A program made the translations under genes and the position numbers. The notes beneath the pieces are model-generated. The model saw only the letters and a list, made by a program, of their open reading frames with translations, did no database searches and was not told where the DNA came from. From assembly GCA_038234045.1 (NCBI GenBank), contig JBBSUX010000222.1:1-5726 (forward strand): a stretch of 5,726 nt of DNA, given 5' to 3'. This document shows, piece after piece, positions 1 through 5,579 of this stretch. This DNA comes from JBBSUX01 sp038234045. GTDB taxonomy: Bacteria; Pseudomonadota; Gammaproteobacteria; Burkholderiales; Burkholderiaceae_C. Each line of letters starts with the position of its first letter. Within the stretch, counting starts at the first letter, position 1.

Positions 1-603
1 GACTACGGGGGATACGATGTCCTGTTCAAGCGCGAGGGCTGCATCGAGGCAGGGTGCCTCGCGCATGCGAGGCGTAAGTTCGATGAGCTCGCCCGTGCCA
101 ACGCGAGCCCCGTGGCGGCGCAAGCCATCGTACGCATCGCCAGGATCTACTGCGTGGAGGCTCAGGCACGCGAGATGACGGCCGATGAACGACTGGCGCA
201 CCGAGTGCAGCACGCCCAAGTGTTGTGGGACGAATTGCATGCGTGGATGCGATTGGAGAGAATGCGGGTGCCCGACGGCGGCGGCATCGCCGCTGCACTG
301 GACTACAGCCTCAAGCGCTGGGTGGCGCTGGGCCGCTTTCTGCAGGACGGTGCGGTCAGCGTGGACAACAACCACATCGAAAACCAGATGCGCCCCTGGG
401 CCATGGGTCGCAAGGCGTGGTTGTTCGCCGGCAGCGAGTCGGCGGGCAAGCGTGCCGCCATGGTGATGAGCTTGGTGCAGTCGGCCAAACTGCACGGGCA
501 CGATCCGTGGCAATACCTCAAAGACGTTCTCCAGCGGCTGCAGGGACATCCGAACCATCGCATCGACGAACTGCTGCCGCATCTCTGGACGCCGAGCCGA
601 TAG
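1..603 (+). CDS. tnpC: IS66 family transposase (TnpC), C-terminal part
   Basis: This is the C-terminal 200 residues of the IS66 DDE transposase, which cuts and joins the element's ends. The frame is open from the first base. It begins DYGGYDVLF, equivalent to the family's D-x-Y-x-G-Y/F segment that carries a catalytic aspartate. GCLAHARRKFDEL follows at about residues 19-31, matching the family's CWAHARRKF block. The NNHIENQMRPWAMGRKAWLF segment at about residues 123-142 carries the catalytic glutamate at residue 127, and the protein ends in the usual HRIDELLPHLW tail. IS66 transposases are around 500 residues, so over half lies upstream of the window. No frameshift or premature stop is visible in the part present, so it may be functional. 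Confidence 0.95.
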   Translation, partial: DYGGYDVLFKREGCIEAGCLAHARRKFDELARANASPVAAQAIVRIARIYCVEAQAREMTADERLAHRVQHAQVLWDELHAWMRLERMRVPDGGGIAAALDYSLKRWVALGRFLQDGAVSVDNNHIENQMRPWAMGRKAWLFAGSESAGKRAAMVMSLVQSAKLHGHDPWQYLKDVLQRLQGHPNHRIDELLPHLWTPSR

Positions 604-612
604 CTTTGTCAA

Positions 613-634
613 TACGGGACGGCTGGTCGCTTAC
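613..634 (-). repeat. IS66 right terminal inverted repeat
   Basis: The sequence ends in CGCTTAC at 628-634, so the element reads GTAAGCGACCAGCC inward. It sits just after the transposase stop, where the right inverted repeat of an IS66 element is expected. The inner boundary is approximate because the left repeat is not in the window for comparison. Confidence 0.7.
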
Positions 635-909
635 ACCACGGGCAATACGGGGACGAAATAGCGGTCGATGTCGGTGACCCAGGTACGGTCGTTCAGCCTG
701 GCGAAATTGAGTGACTTCCGTCACCAACGCGCCAAACCATTCGCGAACAGATAGGTTTGCCATTGGCTCTCTGATTTCGGCGAATGCCGAATGCTTGTCG
801 AACCATGCCACACGCTAACCGGCGCAAACCGACTAACGTTCGCGAGACCTGTCTTGCAGCCCAACCCTATACTCAGAACGTAAATGCTGCTAACCACCAA
901 TGGAAATCT
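635..909. other. Intergenic stretch between IS66 end and DUF4426 gene
   Basis: I see no convincing gene here. A second copy of the string caatacgggg-acg lies at 644-656, 34 bases after a near-identical one inside the IS end (610-621). On the minus strand, 631-720 encodes a protein-like 29-residue run (it includes RTWVTDIDRYF) whose stop codon is supplied by the IS end. It is closed upstream by another stop at 721-723, so it is at best a gene scrap. A TATACT hexamer at 868-873 resembles a -10 box for the downstream gene, but no -35 box is seen at a suitable distance. Confidence 0.45.
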
Positions 910-1404
910 ATGGGTGAATCCAGACTTTCAGGGTTGCTTCGATTCGCATTCATCCTGGCCTTAGCGGTTGTCGTCGTTGTGTCGGCGCACGCCACCGACA
1001 CCCCGGGCCGCGCCGGACCGCAGGTGCACGTTTCCGAGTTCGGCCGCTACACGCTGCGTGCCAACGCGATCAGCAGCGACGTTCTGCCGACGAGTACGGC
1101 AAAGCGCCATGGCATCGAGCAGGCCAGCGACCGAGGCGTATTGAACCTCGTGATTCTCGAGCGCGAAGGCAAGCGGCAGGTCACCGTGCGGGCGGAGGTG
1201 ACGGCCAGCAAAGACAACCAGCTCGGCCAGCACGAGGAGATCGAGATGCGCGCAATCGAGGAGAACGGGCGTGTTTCCTACCTCGGAACATTCCGCTTCG
1301 CTCCGCTGCGCAATTTCCGCTTCACGATCACCGCACTGCCGGCCGGTGCCAGCGAGCCGCTGAAGATCGAGTTCGAGGATCGATTCGTCGTGCGCGGCCG
1401 ATGA
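910..1404 (+). CDS. DUF4426 domain-containing exported protein
   Basis: This is a 164-residue protein of unknown function. Residues 1-28 form a signal peptide: a short basic start, a hydrophobic core (FAFILALAVVVVV) and an AHA|T cleavage site, so it should be exported to the periplasm. The mature part matches the DUF4426 pattern. It has a FGRYTLRANAISSDVLP opening at about 44-60, where the family has G-x-Y-x-V-H-Y-N-A and then a T/S-F-L segment. Next comes a KRHGIEQASDRGVLNLVIL stretch, and then a GQHEEIEMRAIEE strand region and FRFTITALPAG near the end. The start at 910 is chosen because it gives a clean signal peptide; the frame stays open upstream to 784, but that extension looks non-coding. 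No strong ribosome binding site is visible. The stop overlaps the next gene's start, so the pair is probably co-translated. Confidence 0.85.
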   Translation: MGESRLSGLLRFAFILALAVVVVVSAHATDTPGRAGPQVHVSEFGRYTLRANAISSDVLPTSTAKRHGIEQASDRGVLNLVILEREGKRQVTVRAEVTASKDNQLGQHEEIEMRAIEENGRVSYLGTFRFAPLRNFRFTITALPAGASEPLKIEFEDRFVVRGR

Positions 1405-2033
1405 TGACGCCTCCTATGAATGCGATATTCCCGGTGCGTGCGTTGCTCCGCGACAAACGCTTGGGCCACGACTTCGCCGCGAAGCACCGCAGGCGCTGGC
1501 GGCGTCTGCTTACCGTCGGCTGCGTATCGGCCGTGGTGTTGTGCACGGCGGGGATTGCGGCGAGCCAGACCGTCGTTGCCGGCGTCGCGCTACCGGAGCG
1601 AACGCGGCTCGGCGGCAGCGTGCTGGCGTTGGTCAGCTGTGGCGTGCGCGACACCTTGTGGATCGATCACTATGTTGCCGCGCTGTATTTGCCGATCGGC
1701 CTGCCGTCGATCGAGGCGATGCACAACCCGAAGAAGCCGAAGGTGATCGTGCTGCAGATCGTCGGCACGGCGCTGTTACCCGAGCAGATACCCGAGCCGT
1801 GGCGTAAGACGCTAAGCGAAGAGTTGCGTCGCGACCCGCTGGCACGGGTGCGCGATGCCTACCACAACCTTGCCGTCGGCGACCGCGTTCGTGTGACCTA
1901 CACGCCGGACGTCGGCCTGACGATGGCGGTCAACGACCGCGTGGTGGCACGTACATCGGACCACGCATTGATCGATTCGATGCTGCGCGCCTGGGCCGAG
2001 AAAGACCCGATCTCGGGCAAGCTGAACCGCTGA
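1401..2033 (+). CDS. Chalcone isomerase-like family exported protein
   Basis: This 210-residue protein has a hydrophobic segment at about residues 36-54 preceded by an arginine-rich run, reading as a signal peptide with cleavage near AAS/Q. The mature part opens VAGVALPERTRLGG and continues with LVSCGVRDTLWIDHYVAALYLP (about 77-98). This resembles the bacterial chalcone-isomerase-like domain, where the pattern is N/G-G-x-G-x-R followed by a V-Y-V-A-A-L-Y-L strand. The domain also includes the later VGDRVRVTYTPDVGLT region. Bacterial members are mostly uncharacterised, and flavonoid chemistry should not be assumed. Its ATG overlaps the upstream stop (ATGATGA), suggesting translational coupling. 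The basic leader before the hydrophobic core is unusually long; in-frame ATG codons at 1404 and 1416 are alternatives but shorten it little. Confidence 0.75.
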   Translation: MMTPPMNAIFPVRALLRDKRLGHDFAAKHRRRWRRLLTVGCVSAVVLCTAGIAASQTVVAGVALPERTRLGGSVLALVSCGVRDTLWIDHYVAALYLPIGLPSIEAMHNPKKPKVIVLQIVGTALLPEQIPEPWRKTLSEELRRDPLARVRDAYHNLAVGDRVRVTYTPDVGLTMAVNDRVVARTSDHALIDSMLRAWAEKDPISGKLNR

Positions 2034-2075
2034 CTGCTCAAGCATCCCTGCTAAGGTCGGCCAGCGTGAGCCGGC

Positions 2076-2211
2076 CCGCCGTGATGGCGGCGTGCCGCAC
2101 CAGGATGTGCGGCGGCGATGAGGCGGATTTGCCCTCATCGCGCTCGTGGAGGGCTTTCTTGTTCACTTTCAAACGCCAGAATGGGTCGCTGCTCGGCGCC
2201 GTTGTTGACCC
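2076..2211. repeat. Cluster of stem-loops between convergent genes
   Basis: Inverted repeats follow one another: CCGCC/GGCGG (2076-2080/2086-2090), GCCGCAC/GTGCGGC (2094-2100/2107-2113) and GCGATGAGG/CCTCATCGC (2115-2123/2133-2141, a perfect 9-bp stem with a 9-base loop). A weaker GGGTC/GACCC pair lies at 2183-2187/2207-2211. None is followed directly by a clear T-tract, so they are not textbook rho-independent terminators. The cluster sits between a plus-strand gene ending at 2033 and a minus-strand gene ending at 2306. It could end transcription from both sides, stabilise 3' ends or belong to a dispersed palindromic repeat. Short frames in both directions cross the cluster but lack ribosome binding sites and recognisable domains. 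Confidence 0.5.
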
Positions 2212-2305
2212 GCATCGGCCATCAATCGCCATCTCGAGGACTTCGGCAGACCAGCGCGGCACGCAGGCCGACATGTGTGGGTGCTAGTTGGGATGTGCAT
2301 GGCGA

Positions 2306-2389
2306 TCAAAAAATGAGTTTGCCAGTGCCGATCACGACCACCAATCCGATCAAGAAGATGATTCCGACAATCCAGAGAATGACTTTCAT
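2306..2389 (-). CDS. 27-residue single-span membrane protein
   Basis: This small gene encodes a 27-residue hydrophobic peptide that begins MKVILWIVGIIFLIG and ends GTGKLIF. One transmembrane helix covers about residues 3-22, with lysines at positions 2 and 24. It has an ATG start, a TGA stop and an AAAGGT ribosome binding site five bases before the start, a better signal than most larger genes here have. It begins 31 bases after the stop of the GH144 gene on the same strand, so it may be the last gene of that transcript. I do not know its function or a named family. Tiny membrane proteins of this kind often bind and modulate a larger membrane partner, but that is inference only. Chance translation is possible, though the hydrophobic pattern plus the binding site argue against it. 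Confidence 0.6.
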   Translation of the reverse strand: MKVILWIVGIIFLIGLVVVIGTGKLIF

Positions 2390-2394
2390 GTGTT

Positions 2395-2400
2395 ACCTTT
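2395..2400 (-). promoter_or_regulatory. Ribosome binding site of the 27-residue protein
   Basis: AAAGGT on the minus strand, five bases upstream of the ATG at 2389. It is the main evidence that this very short frame is translated. Confidence 0.55.
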
Positions 2401-2420
2401 CAGTTCAGAGTGATGCATGG

Positions 2421-3749
2421 TCAACACCGCATGCTGCTGTCGGCGCCTGTGCGCCCGCCGTCTTCCAGCCAGCCGCCGCGAAATCCCGCGCGGCGCAAGC
2501 CTGTCACCAGGTATGGGCACTTGCGCATCAAGGACCACAACAAGCCGGAGCGGTAGTTTTCGATCATCGCCACGATCGGCCCCTGGTTCAGTCCGAAATG
2601 GTAGTTCGAGACCCAGCCGGACTCATGGTCGGGCGTACCTGGAAAGGTCGGATTGAAGGTCGCCTTGTAGCCATACTCCTGCGCTTCGTTCAAATGCATG
2701 CGCTCGAAATTGTCGAGAGTCGGCAAGACGATCTCGGGCGCGAACGGCAACGAGGCGACCACCGCCCAGGGCGCCAGCGTGCCGTCGTCCGGCCCGTACG
2801 GCGCGCCGCGGGCGAGGTAATCATGGAAAGTGCGCTCGACGCCATCAACCATCATCGTTTTTGGCCCTGGGCCGTCGCTGGCCGTGATGCCCCAGGTATG
2901 CCTGTCGTAGTGCGCAAAGCCCATCGGGTTGTGGATCGCATACTGCTGCTGCACCAGCGTTGCGCGGCGGCTGTTTTCGAAATAGTCGAGATCGCGCTCG
3001 CGCATGCAGGCGTCGCGGATGCCGCGAAAATCGACCCACACATGCGAGAGCTGGTGGATGAACAATGGACCCGCGTACAGGTAGTCGATGTCGTAAATGC
3101 GCTTCCACTCGTAGCTTTCGCACCAGGCGTTGTAGCTCTCTTCGGGCAACGGATGAGTGGGCGAACCCAGCCCCAGCAGATAGAGGATCAAGGCCTCGTC
3201 GTAGCCCTTCCAGGTGTAAGGGAGAAAGCCGCTCTCGGGAGTCCAGCCGTGGCTGACGGTAGGCTTGCCATTGCGCATCCAGTCCCAATCGGCTTTGCGG
3301 TAGAGCGCGTCGGCGAGTCTGCGGATTTGCGTTTCATCCGCCGCGTCCTCCTGAAAATATGCGGCGGCAGCGAGCATTCCGGCGAAGAGCAGCGCACTGT
3401 CGATGCTGGAAAGCTCGGACTCCCAGGCGCGCGCGCCGCTTTGCATATCGAGGAAGTGGTAGTAGAAACCCTTGTGGCCGGTGGCGTTCGCTTGCGGCCC
3501 GTGCACTGCGCTGTCGAAAAACTTCAGCGTGGCGAGCGTGCGCTGCACTGCCTGCTCGCGGCTCATGAAACCGCATTCGACACCGATCGGGTATGCCGAA
3601 AGCGCCAGGCCCACTGCGGCAAGGCTGGCCGGCCAGCCTTCGTGCGACTTGTCGATGACCAGGCCATTGGCCGGGTTGATCATGTTGACGAAATACGAAA
3701 ACGAATCGCGCTGCAGGCGCCTCAGACTCGCGTCTTGTGCGGGGTTCAT
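2421..3749 (-). CDS. GH144 / glycoamylase-family glycoside hydrolase (beta-1,2-glucanase-like)
   Basis: This 442-residue protein belongs to the glycoamylase (COG5368) family; characterised GH144 members are endo-beta-1,2-glucanases. Family blocks appear in order: RRLQRDSFSYFVNMINPANG (10-29), the motif around WESELSSIDSALL (109-121), GWTPESGFLPY (168-178) with KGYDEALILYLLGLGSPTHP (181-200), LFIHQLSHVWVDFRG (229-243), DYFENSRRAT (255-264), WGITASDGPGP (286-296), FNPTFPG (365-371) and QGPIVAMIENYRSGLLW (389-405). The acidic residues in the WESELSS, PESGF and YDEA blocks are catalytic candidates. The length suits the catalytic unit. No signal peptide is visible, so as read it would stay in the cytoplasm. 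I chose ATG 3749 because it places the family block at once. The frame stays open to TTG 3806, which would overlap the upstream stop. Neither start has a clear ribosome binding site. The frame is intact; substrate specificity is inferred from family. Confidence 0.88.
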   Translation of the reverse strand: MNPAQDASLRRLQRDSFSYFVNMINPANGLVIDKSHEGWPASLAAVGLALSAYPIGVECGFMSREQAVQRTLATLKFFDSAVHGPQANATGHKGFYYHFLDMQSGARAWESELSSIDSALLFAGMLAAAAYFQEDAADETQIRRLADALYRKADWDWMRNGKPTVSHGWTPESGFLPYTWKGYDEALILYLLGLGSPTHPLPEESYNAWCESYEWKRIYDIDYLYAGPLFIHQLSHVWVDFRGIRDACMRERDLDYFENSRRATLVQQQYAIHNPMGFAHYDRHTWGITASDGPGPKTMMVDGVERTFHDYLARGAPYGPDDGTLAPWAVVASLPFAPEIVLPTLDNFERMHLNEAQEYGYKATFNPTFPGTPDHESGWVSNYHFGLNQGPIVAMIENYRSGLLWSLMRKCPYLVTGLRRAGFRGGWLEDGGRTGADSSMRC

Positions 3750-3798
3750 CGGGAGCTCGCTTGCCCACCCGGCTCGTCGGCCCGCTGCGGCGTATTCC

Positions 3799-4362
3799 TC
3801 ATGCAAAGGGCGCCGGTGCGAATTCGATTCTGACTGACGCGACTGATTGCGGCGGCTTTGAGATATCGAACGCGATGCGCCCCTTCTCGACGTGTAATGC
3901 GTGAGCCTGCGGGCTCAACGCCGAAGCCGCCTGCAAGGTCTCGACCTGGCGTGGGCTCAAGTAGCCTGGCTCGCCCATTTCCTGCCAGACGCGGCGCGGA
4001 TTGACATGGTCTTCATCGATACGCGAGACCTGCGCCGAGAGCGGCGCAGGCGCGCCACTGAGCGCGACGTGAACCGATTGCGTGCTGACTTCATGTCGTG
4101 GCATCGCGTAATTGGTGATGAGCACGGTGACGAAGTCCTTGCCCCGGCAGACCCACACGTTGACCGTGTCATGCGCGCCCTGCACCGCATAGAGCCGATC
4201 GCCCAGAGCGTGCAACAACTCAAACGAGCGGTACACCGGCTTGGGCATGCCGTACACGTTTTGCAGGCCGAAGCCGCGTTGCATCCAGTCTCGTTTCGTA
4301 GTGCCGATCAACTGGGAAGAACGTCGAAAGAATAGTGCGTTGACTTCGCAGTGCCCAGGCAT
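3799..4362 (-). pseudogene. GH39 beta-xylosidase-like remnant (C-terminal domain only)
   Basis: The readable product is 187 residues from ATG 4362. From about RGFGLQNVYGMPKPVYRSF onward (minus strand from about 4290) it matches the C-terminal part of GH39 xylan 1,4-beta-xylosidases. The matching part includes a FELLHALGDRLY helix, the VTVLITNYAMPRH strand, RIDEDHVNPRRVWQEMGEP and the PPQSVASVRIEF end. Full GH39 enzymes are around 500 residues. The TIM barrel with both catalytic glutamates is absent, so no enzyme activity is expected. The first 25 or so residues of the frame look unrelated to GH39 and seem to derive from the joined sequence. The frame is open further to a TTG at 4401 that overlaps the end of the DUF421 gene; from ATG 4362 the gap is 11 bases. 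The fragment is uninterrupted and might still be translated, but no ribosome binding site is seen. Confidence 0.75.
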
Positions 4363-4373
4363 TCTTGTCGGTG

Positions 4374-5072
4374 TCACGATTTTTGCGTTGAATTCGTCCA
4401 ACTTTCGTTACCGCAAGCGTGGCATTTGTAGTCGCCCGCGTAGTGCGAACCGCACTCGGTACAAACTGCATGAACCTTACCTGTCACTTCGGCTCTCGGA
4501 TCGATTTTCTTTGGCGGTTCCAATTGGAAGGGCGGAACGATATGCAAGCCTGCCGGAGCCTCGCCCTTTACTCGGAAGACCGTTAGATGACCATCCTTTT
4601 CAATATAGGCCCGCCAAACCTGACCGAGTTGCTCGATACCATCTTCACGAAGTTGCTGAAAAAGTTCGTCACGGCTCACGGTCTGGTTCTGCAGGAACGA
4701 CGCTGACAGCGCACCATCTCGCACCACTTCGCGTGGTGTTCCATCGATGATGCGTTCCGCTTGCTTGCTCTTCGCGATCAGTATGTCGAGGGCTCTGTTT
4801 GCCACGACCACGATTGTGATGACGAGCATCGCATGCAGCAGAGGTACCTCCGGATAAAACATCGCGTCGCCGACCGCTGACCCCAGTGCGATGACGAGGA
4901 GAAATTCCACGGTGGAGAGCTGTCCAATCGTCCTGCTGCCGAGCCAACGCAGCAGCAACAGCGTGTAACCGTAAATGATCACTGTGCGAACGGTGATCTC
5001 CAGGAAGAAAAGCGGCGGATCTTCCCCGATCAACATTCGCTGTATGTCCAGGGCCGTAATCATTTGGTCCAT
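4374..5072 (-). CDS. DUF421 (YetF-like) membrane protein with C-terminal zinc ribbon
   Basis: This 232-residue inner membrane protein has three hydrophobic spans at about 21-41, 54-71 and 80-98. Between them are the DUF421 hallmark LRWLGSRTIGQLSTVEFLLV (41-60) and the GSAVGDAMFYPEVPLLHAM segment (64-82). The cytoplasmic part (about 104-180) shows the family pattern, with IIDGTPREVVRDGAL, then SRDELFQQLREDGIEQLGQV and a beta-rich EKDGHLTVFRVKGE. After about 195 comes an extra module with Cys204, Cys207, Cys217 and Cys220 (CTEC and CHAC pairs nine residues apart), a rubredoxin-type zinc ribbon not usual in this family. The family's biochemical role is unknown. The start at 5072 is chosen for an AAAGGA site seven bases upstream and because the family block begins there; the frame extends to 5228 but looks non-coding. 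GC content is visibly lower than in neighbouring genes, hinting at transfer. A TACAAT hexamer (5091-5096) could be a -10 box, with no good -35. Confidence 0.85.
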   Translation of the reverse strand: MDQMITALDIQRMLIGEDPPLFFLEITVRTVIIYGYTLLLLRWLGSRTIGQLSTVEFLLVIALGSAVGDAMFYPEVPLLHAMLVITIVVVANRALDILIAKSKQAERIIDGTPREVVRDGALSASFLQNQTVSRDELFQQLREDGIEQLGQVWRAYIEKDGHLTVFRVKGEAPAGLHIVPPFQLEPPKKIDPRAEVTGKVHAVCTECGSHYAGDYKCHACGNESWTNSTQKS

Positions 5073-5079
5073 GAATAAA

Positions 5080-5085
5080 TCCTTT
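5080..5085 (-). promoter_or_regulatory. Ribosome binding site of the DUF421 gene
   Basis: AAAGGA on the minus strand, seven bases before ATG 5072. It decides this start over the longer open frame reaching 5228. Confidence 0.65.
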
Positions 5086-5234
5086 GAAAGATTGTAAAAC
5101 GGACTCTTTGGGGACGGTTCGTCGCAAGACTTGAGCCGCAAACGGCTTTCGGGAGACCATTTGATTTGAGTGATGCATGACATGACATCGTAGCGTTCCA
5201 CCACACATTGCGCACGCCGTAAATCCAAGCATCC

Positions 5235-5263
5235 AAAAATGCGCTGTGCAGTGTTATCACAGC
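5235..5263 (-). terminator. Possible rho-independent terminator after the phospholipase D remnant
   Basis: On the minus strand GCTGTG (5263-5258) pairs with CACAGC (5248-5243) across a nine-base loop. Four bases later (GCAT included) comes a run of T at 5239-5235. The stem is only six pairs, so it would be weak. It lies 17 bases beyond the stop codon of the phospholipase D remnant, the right place to end that transcript and separate it from the DUF421 gene. Confidence 0.4.
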
Positions 5264-5279
5264 TCGGATGCGGCCGGCG

Positions 5280-5579
5280 CTACAGCTGTGAGCTCAAGGC
5301 GCCGGCCAGCGCGTCGAGAAATTGGTATTGCCATGGCCGGCCTTCCCACTCCGCCAGGGTCACGCGGCGCGACGCTGCCAGATCGTCGTTGAAGATGCGC
5401 ACCTGCGCGCGTGCGAACTCGGCATCGTGGACGTTGAGGTTTGCGTCGTCGTTGACGCTAGATGAGCGGCTGTCGAAGTTGGTCGATCCGACCGAGGTCC
5501 AGAGCTCGTCGACAATCAGCACCTTGCAGTGGTACATGGTGGGCTGGTACTCGTTGATTTCGACGATAGACTGTTTCAC
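5280..5579 (-). pseudogene. Phospholipase D / cardiolipin synthase-like remnant (second HKD motif only)
   Basis: This 99-residue C-terminal fragment belongs to a PLD-superfamily phosphatidyltransferase, probably cardiolipin-synthase-like. EYQPTMYHCKVLIVDELWTS at residues 10-29 followed by VGSTNFDSRS contains a full HKD motif: His17, Lys19, Asp24, then Gly31-Ser32 and Asn34. The NDDANLNVHDAEFARAQVRIF segment and the DDLAASRRVTLAEW tail are typical of the C-terminus in bacterial cardiolipin synthases. Such enzymes are around 400 residues or more and need two HKD motifs in one active site. The whole N-terminal half is missing, so this copy should be inactive. Similarity stops a few residues before VEINEYQ. 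The only starts are a GTG at 5579 without a clear binding site, and upstream sequence in frame looks unrelated until a stop at about 5622-5624. The gene was most likely cut by an insertion or recombination at about 5555-5580. Confidence 0.8.

Larger units (their letters stand above)
1..634 (+). mobile_element. IS66-family insertion sequence, right-hand part
   Basis: This is the 3' portion of an IS66-family element. It holds the C-terminal part of the transposase and, 10 to 31 bases after its stop codon, a terminal repeat. Read inward from the right end the terminal sequence is GTAAGCGACCAGCCGTCCCG, which fits the GTAAGC-type ends usual in IS66 elements. The left end, the accessory genes tnpA and tnpB and most of the transposase lie outside the window, so I cannot say whether the element is complete. 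IS66 elements usually make 8-bp target duplications. The candidate duplication here is 635-642 (accacggg), which can only be confirmed at the other end. Confidence 0.85.

Noticed and set aside
854..873. TTGCAG and TATACT as a promoter for the DUF4426 gene
   Set aside because: The two hexamers are only eight bases apart, too close for a sigma-70 promoter. Only the -10-like element is kept as a remark.
784..909. Upstream extension of the DUF4426 gene to an ATG at 784
   Set aside because: The 42 extra residues would bury the signal peptide and do not resemble coding sequence; the start at 910 gives a normal signal peptide.
2038..2274. A 78-codon minus-strand frame downstream of the 27-residue gene
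   Set aside because: It has no ribosome binding site and no recognisable domain, and it lies across the stem-loop cluster. Its sequence looks like translated intergenic structure.
2118..3833. A 571-codon open frame on the plus strand
   Set aside because: It is antisense to the GH144 gene, which shows clear family motifs along its whole length. The plus-strand product has no recognisable domain and runs out of a non-coding stretch. Long antisense frames are common in GC-rich genes.
2408..5179. A 12-bp direct match, gagtgatgcatg, at 2408-2419 and 5168-5179
   Set aside because: About one 12-bp match is expected by chance in a window of this size, and neither copy sits at a gene break.
5073..5228. 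Upstream extension of the DUF421 gene to 5228
   Set aside because: The added residues are not membrane-like and precede the family's usual start. ATG 5072 has a good AAAGGA site at the right distance.
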